A stretch of DNA of 64,000 nt from Mucilaginibacter aquariorum (lineage in GTDB: Bacteria; Bacteroidota; Bacteroidia; Sphingobacteriales; Sphingobacteriaceae), in the NCBI RefSeq assembly GCF_024498135.1, contig NZ_JANHOH010000003.1, positions 247,428 through 311,427 of the forward strand, written 5' to 3'. The number at the start of each line of letters is the position of its first letter. The stretch's first letter is position 1. Shown here piece after piece: positions 51,513-59,579 of the stretch. The notes under the pieces are model-generated. The model had not been told where the DNA came from. It did not search any database and was given only the letters and a program-made list of their open reading frames with translations. The translations under genes and the position numbers were made by a program.

Positions 51513-52406
51513 ATGCCTCCTTTAGACGCCCGTAAAGAAGCTGTAGTAATACTGGTAGGCTTGCTTGTGCTGCTTACCCTTGCCGAGATGTGGTTTAGCT
51601 ACCGCGAAAATCGCCATTACTACGAAAAACGCGACACCCTTACCAACATCTATTTAACCTCGCTTGCCTTTTTCTTTAATTTGGCTGTTAACGGCAGCAC
51701 GTTTTTCATTCTCAGCTTCGCGTATCGCTTCCGTTTCTTTGAGATAAGTAATGTGGTGTTATACTGGTTTGTACTGGTTGTAGTACAGGATTTATTGTAT
51801 TGGGTGCTGCATTATACCGGGCATTACTGCCGCTTGTTTTGGGCCATGCATGTAACGCATCATTCATCAGAGCATTTTAACTTTAGTACCGGGTTCCGTT
51901 CAACCGTATTTGAACCTTTATACCGCACCTTTTTTTATTTGCCGCTTGCCTTATTTGGTTTTAACGCGATAGATATTTTATACGCCTACCTGGTAACCCA
52001 GCTATACGGCAACCTCGTACATACCCAATACCGCATCCCGCTGCCAAAATGGTATGGGATGATATTTGTAACACCTGCACATCACCGGGTACACCATGCA
52101 TCCAACATCCCTTACCTGGATAAAAACATGGGCATGGTTTTAATACTGTGGGACAGGCTTTTCGGCACCTTTCATGACGAAGACCCTGCCGAACCTGTTA
52201 AATACGGCCTCACCCATCAGCCAGAAAACATGGGACCGGTAAACGTACTCTTCCACGAATGGAAGGCTCTACTGCACGATGTTAAGCACGCGCCCGGCAT
52301 CAGCAATAAATTAAAATACCTGTTTAACCCACCCGGCTGGAGCCATGATGGCAGTACAAAAACGGCAAGAGTATTGCAGAGGGAGTATAAGCAGAACGTA
52401 AATTAG
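51513..52406 (+). CDS. Fatty-acid hydroxylase/sterol desaturase family membrane protein
   Basis: 297 residues, integral membrane non-haem di-iron family with histidine clusters LHYTGHYCRLFWAMHVTHHS and HHRVHHASNIPYLDKNMG, plus GTFHDEDP. Members hydroxylate sterols, ceramides or other lipids; the particular substrate is unknown. It starts four bases after aroB, so it is in the same transcript; that could be a coincidence of spacing. It overlaps the end of the next convergent gene by four bases. Confidence 0.9.
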   Translation: MPPLDARKEAVVILVGLLVLLTLAEMWFSYRENRHYYEKRDTLTNIYLTSLAFFFNLAVNGSTFFILSFAYRFRFFEISNVVLYWFVLVVVQDLLYWVLHYTGHYCRLFWAMHVTHHSSEHFNFSTGFRSTVFEPLYRTFFYLPLALFGFNAIDILYAYLVTQLYGNLVHTQYRIPLPKWYGMIFVTPAHHRVHHASNIPYLDKNMGMVLILWDRLFGTFHDEDPAEPVKYGLTHQPENMGPVNVLFHEWKALLHDVKHAPGISNKLKYLFNPPGWSHDGSTKTARVLQREYKQNVN

Positions 52407-52735
52407 GTCTCAGCCTTAACAGCTTTAATTATATAATACATCCCAATTACAAAACCAATCGGGACAAATACTATTAGCATTTTTATTAATAGTTCATTTT
52501 CAACGTAAGGTAAATTACCAACCAGGCTAAATACTATTATCACTGATATAATATAAGTAACTACTAATATCCCTTTAGTTACCTTGGGCAACTTAACAAA
52601 CATCATTGCTATTAGTATTAAAATAGTCGCAATTGCAGGTATCAAAACAATATAAATGACTTCAGCACCATGTGCAAAGGTTGATAATGGCAATGCCACA
52701 AGTACACTTAACAAAGCTTTTTTCAGATTATTCAT
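52403..52735 (-). CDS. Small membrane protein, function unknown
   Basis: 110 residues from the ATG at 52735 (MNNLKKALLSVLVALPLSTF). Four hydrophobic segments with little charged sequence between. No family recognised. It ends inside the end of the desaturase gene (four-base overlap of convergent genes). Confidence 0.65.
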   Translation of the reverse strand: MNNLKKALLSVLVALPLSTFAHGAEVIYIVLIPAIATILILIAMMFVKLPKVTKGILVVTYIISVIIVFSLVGNLPYVENELLIKMLIVFVPIGFVIGMYYIIKAVKAET

Positions 52736-52949
52736 CAAACTAATGTAATTGATTTATTTTAAACAAAGTCAACAGCCTAGTTTACCCAATAAAATTCTTG
52801 TGCATAGAGCCGTCCGTTCAAGTATAGATGCCACGCCCATTCAAGTGTGGATACTTGAACATGCTATTAAACCGATTCTTATTTTAACATTCTGTAATAT
52901 TTCTATTGTCATAATGTAATTAAGCATGTTATAACTAAATTGCCTTACT

Positions 52950-53621
52950 ATGAAAACCAAACTATCTTTGCTGTTAATTGTCCTCTCATTCGCCGGTATG
53001 GCACAGGCACAGAAGAAAACTTATAACCAGTCCCTGGCCGATAGCCTTACCAAATTGGTAGCGGTTGACCAGATAGCGGCTTACATCCCAACAGGCGAAT
53101 ACAAAAAACTAAGCCACGAACAGTGGGACCGCTTTAAAGACAGCGTTTTTACCAACCACCAAAAAATATTGGAAAATGTATTTAAAAAGTACGGTTACCC
53201 AGGGTTTGACCTTGTTGGACAAAAAGGATCGAACCATTTTTGGCTGATGGTACAGCATTGCGATAAATGGCCCGCATTTCAGCAGCAAATATTGGATGCC
53301 ATGAGGCCCGAGGTGCTTAAGAAAAATGCCGACGCTAAAAACTTTGCATACCTTACCGACCGTGTAAACATCAATACCGGCAAAAAGCAAATTTACGGCA
53401 CACAAATGACCTATAACACTAAACTTTGCCAGGCCATACCCCGCCCGCTGGCAGATAGTGCTAATGTAAACAAGCGCCGTTATGAAGTTGGATTGGAAGC
53501 CATTGAAGAGTACCAAAACAGCATGTCGCAAATGCATTTTGAGATGAACAAGGCGGGTTATGAAAAACAAGGAATAACAAAACCAAAACTGGTAGCCATA
53601 CCCGCCAAACCCACAACATAG
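52950..53621 (+). CDS. DUF6624-like exported protein
   Basis: 223 residues with a signal peptide (MKTKLSLLLIVLSFAGMAQAQ). Soluble, helical, with KYGYPGFDLVGQKGSNHFWL, VQHCDKWPAFQQQILDAM and FAYLTDRVNINTGKKQIYG, which match the DUF6624 pattern. Function unknown; exported to the periplasm. Separate transcript, between a small membrane protein and the aromatic attenuator. Confidence 0.8.
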   Translation: MKTKLSLLLIVLSFAGMAQAQKKTYNQSLADSLTKLVAVDQIAAYIPTGEYKKLSHEQWDRFKDSVFTNHQKILENVFKKYGYPGFDLVGQKGSNHFWLMVQHCDKWPAFQQQILDAMRPEVLKKNADAKNFAYLTDRVNINTGKKQIYGTQMTYNTKLCQAIPRPLADSANVNKRRYEVGLEAIEEYQNSMSQMHFEMNKAGYEKQGITKPKLVAIPAKPTT

Positions 53622-53689
53622 GTTTAATGCCATTTTCACCCAATAAAATTCTGTTCGACTTAAATATTTTACAAAAAATAAAATTATCT

Positions 53690-53720
53690 ATTGATAAAAT
53701 GATTTTTACTTGTACATTTA
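53690..53720 (+). promoter_or_regulatory. Promoter of the pheA attenuator/operon
   Basis: ATTG (53690-53693; one mismatch to TTTG), 19 bases, TACATTTA (53713-53720; one mismatch to TAnnTTTG). This puts the start around 53726, about 10 bases before the leader peptide ATG. Confidence 0.6.
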
Positions 53721-53736
53721 CGCCAGCAAAGAAAAA

Positions 53737-53802
53737 ATGAAATTACAAGCTACATATTTTTATGGTTACTACTTTTACTTTACCAGTAAGAGCCGGGACT
53801 GA
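53737..53802 (+). CDS. Aromatic-amino-acid leader peptide of the pheA attenuator
   Basis: 21-residue peptide MKLQATYFYGYYFYFTSKSR followed by D and stop. It carries eight Tyr/Phe residues in a run of nine (YFYGYYFYF), and its last codons are part of the antiterminator strand. A ribosome short of charged Tyr or Phe tRNA would stall here, as in proteobacterial phe/trp leader peptides. Too short for normal gene calling; the amino-acid bias and its position over the attenuator make it convincing. See the attenuator entry. Confidence 0.88.
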   Translation: MKLQATYFYGYYFYFTSKSRD

Positions 53803-53863
53803 TATGTACTAAACAAACATACAAAACACTGAAAAGTCCCGGCCCTAAAAGCCGGGATTTTTT
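53791..53863 (+). promoter_or_regulatory. Transcription attenuator of the pheA operon (antiterminator and terminator)
   Basis: Segment A (53791-53800, AGCCGGGACT, inside the end of the leader peptide gene) is complementary to segment B (53835-53844, AGTCCCGGCC), and B is also the 5' arm of a terminator with 53851-53857 (TCCCGGC/GCCGGGA, loop of 7) followed by six T (53858-53863). The two structures exclude each other. Stalling at the Tyr/Phe codons leaves A free to pair with B (antitermination); a ribosome running on to the stop codon covers A and lets the terminator form. The pheA start codon is 15 bases after the T run. Confidence 0.85.
53837..53863 (+). terminator. Attenuator terminator hairpin
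   Basis: TCCCGGC-CCTAAAA-GCCGGGA followed by TTTTTT. Strong stem with T run just before pheA, part of the attenuator described separately. Confidence 0.9.
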
Positions 53864-53877
53864 GCTTTATATACATT

Positions 53878-54783
53878 ATGAAAACCGAGAAACCAAGAGT
53901 TGCCATACAAGGGATCCGTGCCTCCTTCCACGAGGAAGCCGCGTTCAAATTTTTTGGCGAAAACATAGATACCATTGAGTGTAACTCTTTTAAACGCACA
54001 TTTGAGGCTTTGCAAAACGATGAGGCCGATTATGTGGTAATGGCTATTGAAAACAGCATTGCGGGCAGCATATTGCCAAACTACACGCTGATGATGAACT
54101 ACAGCTTCCCGGTGGTGGGCGAGGTTTATGTACCTATCCAATTGCACCTGATGGCTTTGCCGGGCGTTAGGTTCGAGAATATTAAATATGTAACCTCTCA
54201 CCCTATCGCTATCCGCCAGTGTATTGATTTTTTTGACGAGTACCCGCACCTGCAAATTGTAGAAAGCAATGATACTGCTGCCTGTGCAAAACGTATCCGC
54301 GATGAGCAACTGACCGACACTGTTGCTATAGCCAATACTTTAGCTGCGCAGCTTTACGGACTGGATGTTTTAGAGCGCCGCATCGAATCGAACAAGCTGA
54401 ATTTCACCCGCTTTTTGATCCTTACCACACATGAAAATGCTAAAAAGAAGGGTACACCTAATAAAGCCTCCTTGTGTTTCCAGGTAAGTAACCAGGTGGG
54501 CGCATTGGCCAAGGTATTAAACATTTTCGCGCAGGAAAATGTGAACATGAGCAAAATACAAAGTATGCCGGTTTTAGGCAAGCGTAACGAATACAACTTT
54601 TATGTAGATATAGAGTGGGAAGAATCAAAACAGTATGATGCCTCCATTCGCCAAATACTAAAGTACACACACAATTTTAACATACTGGGCGAATACCAGC
54701 GATTTGAAGCAGACACAACGCCAAAACCGCTGAAACCCGAAAGAACAAGAAGATACATCAATGTTAAAAAGCTGAACGAATGA
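53878..54783 (+). CDS. pheA: Prephenate dehydratase with ACT domain
   Basis: 301 residues. Converts prephenate to phenylpyruvate, the phenylalanine branch. Dehydratase domain (about 1-185): VAIQGIRASFHEEAAFKFF, MAIENSIAGSILPNYTLM, TSHPIAIRQC, SNDTAACAKRI and FTRFLIL. C-terminal ACT regulatory domain (about 200-280) with GALAKVLNIFAQENVNMSKI and SMPV, which normally binds phenylalanine for feedback inhibition. First structural gene of the aromatic operon and directly controlled by the Tyr/Phe attenuator upstream. Confidence 0.97.
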   Translation: MKTEKPRVAIQGIRASFHEEAAFKFFGENIDTIECNSFKRTFEALQNDEADYVVMAIENSIAGSILPNYTLMMNYSFPVVGEVYVPIQLHLMALPGVRFENIKYVTSHPIAIRQCIDFFDEYPHLQIVESNDTAACAKRIRDEQLTDTVAIANTLAAQLYGLDVLERRIESNKLNFTRFLILTTHENAKKKGTPNKASLCFQVSNQVGALAKVLNIFAQENVNMSKIQSMPVLGKRNEYNFYVDIEWEESKQYDASIRQILKYTHNFNILGEYQRFEADTTPKPLKPERTRRYINVKKLNE

Positions 54784-54784
54784 T

Positions 54785-54912
54785 TGTAGTCGGATGTCCG
54801 ATAGTCGGAAAGTCCGAAAAGAAATAAAGGAAATATAATATTAAACGAATACATAATTAAATTTAAACAACATCTTTCGGAAGGCGGACATACCTGCTTC
54901 CGGACTAATAAA
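54785..54912. repeat. Inverted repeats of AGTCCG type between pheA and aroG
   Basis: The left part holds AGTCGGATGTCCGATAGTCG and AAAGTCCGAAAAG, the right part CTTTCGGAAGGCGGACATAC and CTTCCGGACT; they are roughly inverted copies. Same kind of sequence as at 10223-10262. Confidence 0.55.
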
Positions 54913-54920
54913 AAAACGAT

Positions 54921-56045
54921 ATGAAACTTAATTTAAACATACAGCCCCTTGAATCCTGGATAAAAACGGGCAAAGAACCTCTTTTAATTGCCGGTCCATG
55001 CAGTGCAGAAACCGAAGACCAACTGGTAGCCACAGCTCATTTATTGGCAAAAACAGGTCGCGTTAGCGCCTTGCGTGCAGGTATCTGGAAACCACGTACC
55101 CGCCCCGGAGAGTTTGAAGGCATTGGCAGCATTGGTTTGGAGTGGTTAAAACGCGCCAAAGAAGAAACCAGCTTGCCTACCGCTGTTGAGGTAGCTACCG
55201 CTAAACACGTAGAAGAAGCTTTAAAAGCTGGTGTGGACATCCTTTGGGTTGGTGCGCGTTCAACCGCCAACCCTTTCACCGTACAGGAAATTGCTGATGC
55301 TCTTAAAGGTGTTGATATCCCGGTTATGGTTAAAAACCCGGTTAACCCTGATCTTACTTTATGGATCGGCGCTTTAGAGCGTATCAATAACGCAGGTATC
55401 ACTAAACTGGCGGCTATTCACCGCGGCTTTTCATCATACGAAAAATCAGCTTTCCGTAACGAACCAATGTGGGATTTGGCTATCAGCCTGAAAACACTGG
55501 CTCCGGAACTGCCTATCATTAACGATCCAAGCCACATTACAGGTAACCGCGACCTGATCCCTTACATCGCCCAAAAAGCGCTTGATATGGATATGCAGGG
55601 ATTGATGATAGAATCGCACATTGACCCTTCTATTGCCTGGACAGATGCTAAACAACAGGTTACCCCTGCTGCTTTAGTGGAGCTTATTGACAATTTAACT
55701 TTACGCAAACCAGAAGTTAGAAATGTAGAAGTAAATGATAAACTGCACGAACTGCGTAACCAGATCGATAAAATAGATGACCTGGTGATCCAAAAGATAG
55801 CCGAGCGTATGCAGATAGTTGAGAAGATAGGTAATTACAAAAAAGATAACAACATTACCATTTTACAGGTTAGCCGTTGGGATGAGATCTTGCACAAACG
55901 TACCAGCTACGCAAAAGCGTTAAAATTAAGCACAGAATTTACCGAGAAATTATTGGAGCTAATGCACAGCGAATCTATCCGTAAACAAACTGAGATAATG
56001 AACGCCGGCCAGGAAGTTCCTGCCGAAAAATTAACACACGCTTAA
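54921..56045 (+). CDS. Bifunctional DAHP synthase/chorismate mutase
   Basis: 374 residues. N-terminal part (about 1-265) is a type I-beta (KDO8PS-like) 3-deoxy-D-arabino-heptulosonate-7-phosphate synthase: LLIAGPCSAETEDQL, RAGIWKPRTRPGEFEG, WVGARSTANPFTVQEI, VMVKNPVNPDL and INDPSHITGNR. C-terminal ~95 residues are an AroQ-type chorismate mutase (LRNQIDKIDDLVIQKIAERM). The first gives the first step of the shikimate pathway, the second makes prephenate for the adjacent pheA. This fusion is common in Bacteroidota. Confidence 0.96.
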   Translation: MKLNLNIQPLESWIKTGKEPLLIAGPCSAETEDQLVATAHLLAKTGRVSALRAGIWKPRTRPGEFEGIGSIGLEWLKRAKEETSLPTAVEVATAKHVEEALKAGVDILWVGARSTANPFTVQEIADALKGVDIPVMVKNPVNPDLTLWIGALERINNAGITKLAAIHRGFSSYEKSAFRNEPMWDLAISLKTLAPELPIINDPSHITGNRDLIPYIAQKALDMDMQGLMIESHIDPSIAWTDAKQQVTPAALVELIDNLTLRKPEVRNVEVNDKLHELRNQIDKIDDLVIQKIAERMQIVEKIGNYKKDNNITILQVSRWDEILHKRTSYAKALKLSTEFTEKLLELMHSESIRKQTEIMNAGQEVPAEKLTHA

Positions 56046-56048
56046 AAA

Positions 56049-56140
56049 GCCTCTCTCCAGCCCCTCTCCAAAGGAGAGGGGCGTCAGGAATTTTAATTTT
56101 TAAAGTCTCCCCTATCGGGGGAGATTTAGAGGGGGCTTAA
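56049..56140. repeat. Two C/G-rich hairpin elements between aroG/CM and aroA
   Basis: CCCCTCTCCAAAGGAGAGGGG (about 56056-56077) and CTCCCCTATCGGGGGAG (about 56106-56124), both perfect or near-perfect hairpins. They resemble the 1520-1555 and 27984-28091 elements and may affect distal-gene expression within the operon. Confidence 0.6.
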
Positions 56141-56148
56141 CTATTATC

Positions 56149-57450
56149 ATGGCAAAACATAACATCATACTTACCAAAAAAGGCAAAACGGTAAACGGTA
56201 CGGTACAACTCACCGGTTCAAAAAGTGAGTGTAACCGTGCCCTGGTTATCGAGGCGCTTAGCGGCGGTAAGGTAAAAGTTGAAAATATTTCTGACGCGGC
56301 AGATACGGTGACACTGGCGGGGATCTTGAGAGAGAGCGAGGAGATTGGAGCGGAGAGCGTTAACGGGTTACACGAAAGCCCGCACCTCGCCACCCACACC
56401 CCGCATCTAGTTAACATCGGCCCTGCGGGCACAGCTATGCGTTTTTTAACGGCGTACTATGCCATTGGCGATCAGGAAGTAGTACTAACAGGCAGTGAGA
56501 GGATGAAGCAAAGGCCAATAGGGATATTGGTTGATGCGTTGCGCAGTTTGGGTGCCCATATCAGTTACGAAGAAAATGAGGGGTATCCCCCCGTTAAACT
56601 TAAAGGCAGTTTTGAGCAGCAAACTCGTAAGATCAGCATTAAAGGTAATATAAGCAGTCAGTACATTACTGCGTTGTTACTTATAGCCGCTCGGCTGCCT
56701 TTAGGTTTAGAACTGCATATTGAGGGTGAATTAACTTCGCGCCCTTATGTAGAGATGACCCTAACCATGCTTAAACAGGCTGGTATCCAGCACAACTGGC
56801 AGGATAATGTTATTGCTATAGAGCACCAGGAATACGCCCAAACATCGCTGCATATTGAACCGGATTGGAGCGCTGCATCTTACTGGTACGCCATTGCTGC
56901 TTTAAGTGACGAAGCCGGGCTTTTCCTGCCGGGATTAACATCTTATAGCCTGCAGGGCGATAGCGTTATAACTGAGCTTATGGCTAACTTTGGTATCACG
57001 TCGCAGTTTAAAGATGGCGGCGTACTTTTAACAAAAGAGCCAAAGCCAATTTTCCGCAAGATCTTCGATTTGAAGGAATGCCCGGATCTGGCCCAAACCA
57101 TTATTGTAGTATGCGCAGCTTTAGGGCACGATGCAAGCTTTACCGGACTGGAAACTTTAAAAATTAAAGAAACCGACCGTATATTAGCCCTGCAAACCGA
57201 ACTGGCAAAAATTGGCGTTAAGCTGATTGAAAAAGGACTGGTTTACAAACTGGATTGCAGCGAAAAGCAAATTCCGCAGCGTATGTTTGTAAGTACATAC
57301 GATGATCACCGTATGGCAATGGCGTTTGCGCCACTGGCAACAATGATACCCGAACTGGAAATTGAAGATGCCGACGTGGTTGAAAAATCATACCCGGCGT
57401 TTTGGAAAGATTTACAGAAGGTAGGTTTTGAAGTCACCCAGGTAAAATAA
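56149..57450 (+). CDS. aroA: 3-phosphoshikimate 1-carboxyvinyltransferase (EPSP synthase)
   Basis: 433 residues, close to the usual ~430. Sixth shikimate-pathway step. Substrate-binding LTGSKSECNRALVIEALSGG near residue 23, GPAGTAMRFLTAYYA near 88, GNISSQYITALLL near 165, and KETDRILALQTELAKIGV near 340 match the family; YDDHRMAMAFAPLA near 385 is the catalytic DxR/H segment. The stretch between residues about 60 and 85 (EEIGAESVNG, then HESPHLATHTPHLVN) is longer and more polar than I expect. Third gene of the operon. Confidence 0.96.
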   Translation: MAKHNIILTKKGKTVNGTVQLTGSKSECNRALVIEALSGGKVKVENISDAADTVTLAGILRESEEIGAESVNGLHESPHLATHTPHLVNIGPAGTAMRFLTAYYAIGDQEVVLTGSERMKQRPIGILVDALRSLGAHISYEENEGYPPVKLKGSFEQQTRKISIKGNISSQYITALLLIAARLPLGLELHIEGELTSRPYVEMTLTMLKQAGIQHNWQDNVIAIEHQEYAQTSLHIEPDWSAASYWYAIAALSDEAGLFLPGLTSYSLQGDSVITELMANFGITSQFKDGGVLLTKEPKPIFRKIFDLKECPDLAQTIIVVCAALGHDASFTGLETLKIKETDRILALQTELAKIGVKLIEKGLVYKLDCSEKQIPQRMFVSTYDDHRMAMAFAPLATMIPELEIEDADVVEKSYPAFWKDLQKVGFEVTQVK

Positions 57451-57454
57451 TAAA

Positions 57455-57554
57455 GCGTCATTGCGAGGTACGAAGCAATCTCCCGATAGGTAGGTTGCCC
57501 ACATAGAACCCCCAATGCAAAGTTCAGAGATTGCTTCGTACCTCGCAATGACGC
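57455..57554. repeat. Perfect 28-bp inverted repeat with 44-base loop, inside the aromatic operon
   Basis: 57455-57482 begins GCGTCATTGCGAGGTACGAA and 57527-57554 is its exact reverse complement over 28 bases (arms begin GCGTCATTGCGAGG and end CCTCGCAATGACGC). It separates aroA and aroC. The TCATTGCGAGGTACGAAGCAAT class of REP sequence is widespread in Bacteroidota. In RNA this would be a very stable stem. Confidence 0.92.
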
Positions 57555-57600
57555 GCGGAATGGAGCAATCTAAAATCTAAAATCGTACATCTAAAATCCC

Positions 57601-58692
57601 ATGGCAGGTAATTCATTTGGTCAATTATTCAGGATAACAACATTCGGCGAATCGCATGGCGAGGCTATAGGCGTAATTATAGACGGCTGCCCTGCCGGGC
57701 TTGATGTTGATTTGGATTATATACAAGGCGAGCTGGATAAACGCAAACCGGGCCAGTCGAAAATTACCACTCAGCGTAAAGAGAGCGATATTGTTAAGAT
57801 CCTTTCGGGTACGTTTGAGGGTAAAACCACGGGCACCCCTATCGCTATGATCATCCCTAACGAAGATCAGCGCTCAAAAGATTATGGCCACAATGTAGAT
57901 GTATTCCGCCCATCGCATGCCGATTATACCTACGCAACAAAATATGGCATCCGCGATCATCGTGGCGGCGGTCGTTCATCAGCCCGCGAAACAGCAGCAC
58001 GGGTAGCTGCGGGCGCCTTAGCCAAACTTTTATTGAAGACCCAAGGCATAGAGATACTGGCCCACGTAAGCAGCGTAGGCACCATTAACGCGCCAAATGT
58101 TTTTATTGAAAGTGCTGAAGAGTTTTTAGAAATACGCGAACAAAACATAGTGCGCTGTGCCGATCCTGCCACTGCCGAAGAAATGATAGAGTTTATCGAC
58201 AGCATCCGCAAGCAGGGAGATACCGTTGGTGGCAAAGTAAGTTGTTATATTAAAGACTGCCCTGTTGGCCTTGGTGACCCGGTATTTGATAAACTTCATG
58301 CAGATCTGGGTAAAGCGATGTTGAGCATTAACGCTGTGCATGGCTTTGAATTTGGTTCGGGCTTTAGCGGCAGCGAAATGCGCGGATCAGAGCATAACGA
58401 TATCTTCATCAAAAACACCGACGGCAGCATTGGCACCCGCACCAATTTTTCGGGCGGGATACAGGGTGGTATCAGCAATGGTATGCCTATTGAGTTTAAG
58501 GTAGCCTTTAAACCGGTTGCCACCATTATGCACAACCAGCAAACTATTGATGGCGAAGGTAACGCCGCCGAAATATCCGGCAAAGGCCGCCACGACCCAT
58601 GTGTAGTCCCTCGTGCGGTGCCTATTGTAGAAGCCATGGCCGCCCTTGTACTGGCCGATCACTGGCTGAGAAACAGAAATTCAAAGCTGTAG
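57601..58692 (+). CDS. aroC: Chorismate synthase
   Basis: 363 residues, FMN-dependent enzyme for the last step of chorismate formation. [18 protein letters not shown] near 15, [23 protein letters not shown] stretch ([16 protein letters not shown]), [19 protein letters not shown] and the C-terminal [20 protein letters not shown] are diagnostic. Fourth gene of the pheA operon; it ends at a long hairpin terminator. Confidence 0.97.
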   Translation: MAGNSFGQLFRITTFGESHGEAIGVIIDGCPAGLDVDLDYIQGELDKRKPGQSKITTQRKESDIVKILSGTFEGKTTGTPIAMIIPNEDQRSKDYGHNVDVFRPSHADYTYATKYGIRDHRGGGRSSARETAARVAAGALAKLLLKTQGIEILAHVSSVGTINAPNVFIESAEEFLEIREQNIVRCADPATAEEMIEFIDSIRKQGDTVGGKVSCYIKDCPVGLGDPVFDKLHADLGKAMLSINAVHGFEFGSGFSGSEMRGSEHNDIFIKNTDGSIGTRTNFSGGIQGGISNGMPIEFKVAFKPVATIMHNQQTIDGEGNAAEISGKGRHDPCVVPRAVPIVEAMAALVLADHWLRNRNSKL

Positions 58693-58723
58693 AGCACAGG
58701 ATAGATCCTCCCTTTTATATCTA

Positions 58724-58768
58724 CTGAAATAATGGGAGCGCAAAAAAATTGCGCTTCCATTATTTCAG
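58724..58768. terminator. Bidirectional terminator after aroC
   Basis: CTGAAATAATGGGAGCGCAA (58724-58743) pairs with TTGCGCTTCCATTATTTCAG (58749-58768) over 20 positions with one G-T, loop of five A. The stop codon of the convergent AlkD-like gene lies inside its right arm. Confidence 0.85.
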
Positions 58769-59475
58769 CATTTAACCTCTTTCTTTTTAGGCGCAATGCC
58801 GCCACGTTTGTCCCATACCTTTTTAATGTATTCGGTTGCTACGGGTACTTTACATGATGTGCCGTTTTTATCAACCGTTACTACGCCAATTTTATTTGCT
58901 GTAGCCACGGCATTGTCGGCCAGGGCAGATACATATGATCCAACCGAAATAACAAAGTTATTCATATGATAACACACCCTATCGGCAGATAAGCGGATGT
59001 TTTGCTCAACTCTTTCTAATAAGGCGCGCAGTTTTTCCATATCCAGTTCGGTATCCGGTTTCAGGGCAACAATGTTGCTCAACGCCGCCCAACCGCTTGC
59101 GGCAATATGTTCTGTCGGGCTATCTATCCATTCCAGGGCTAATTCAAAACCATGAGGGTTGCCTGCAGTCACCCATGGAACGGTATATTCACTAATATTG
59201 TTAGAAACCGCCTGCTGTGCCCATGTTTGCAGATCGGCCCTGGTCATGTTCTCATCATCAGCTATCAGGCCAGCAAGGTACATAGCATCGGCATTACCCG
59301 TAGCAAACAGGTCTTTTGCCAGCTGATAATCCTTTTTAACCTTTTTTTGTATAGGTTTTAAATACTCTATCTTAACGCCAAAAAACGGTTCTTTAACCCC
59401 ATGTTTCGATAATATTTTTTTTATGCTCTCGCTGCCCTTTGCCTGCAGCTCGGTCATAATTTCGGTAACAGTCAT
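58765..59475 (-). CDS. DNA alkylation repair protein (AlkD-like HEAT-repeat family)
   Basis: 236 residues from ATG 59475 (MTVTEIMTELQAKGSES); the longer upstream frame is not AlkD-like. All-helical HEAT-like repeats, with KKILSKHGVKEPFFGVKIEY, MYLAGLIADDENMTRADLQT, WVTAGNPHGFELALEWIDSP and VCYHMNNFVISVGSYV. Such proteins remove N3/N7-alkyl purines, although some members are not glycosylases. Single gene. Confidence 0.88.
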   Translation of the reverse strand: MTVTEIMTELQAKGSESIKKILSKHGVKEPFFGVKIEYLKPIQKKVKKDYQLAKDLFATGNADAMYLAGLIADDENMTRADLQTWAQQAVSNNISEYTVPWVTAGNPHGFELALEWIDSPTEHIAASGWAALSNIVALKPDTELDMEKLRALLERVEQNIRLSADRVCYHMNNFVISVGSYVSALADNAVATANKIGVVTVDKNGTSCKVPVATEYIKKVWDKRGGIAPKKKEVKC

Positions 59476-59579
59476 GGTGCATGTTTTAAGTAATAAATTT
59501 AAGATAATTTTCACATTTTGTATCTACACGAAAAAGCAAACACTATTTTTGGCTTTATTAATCTAACCATCCCTAAATC

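Noticed and set aside
57455..57554. Inverted repeat as a rho-independent terminator of aroA
   Set aside because: No T run follows and the loop is 44 bases; it matches a REP-type element, not a terminator.
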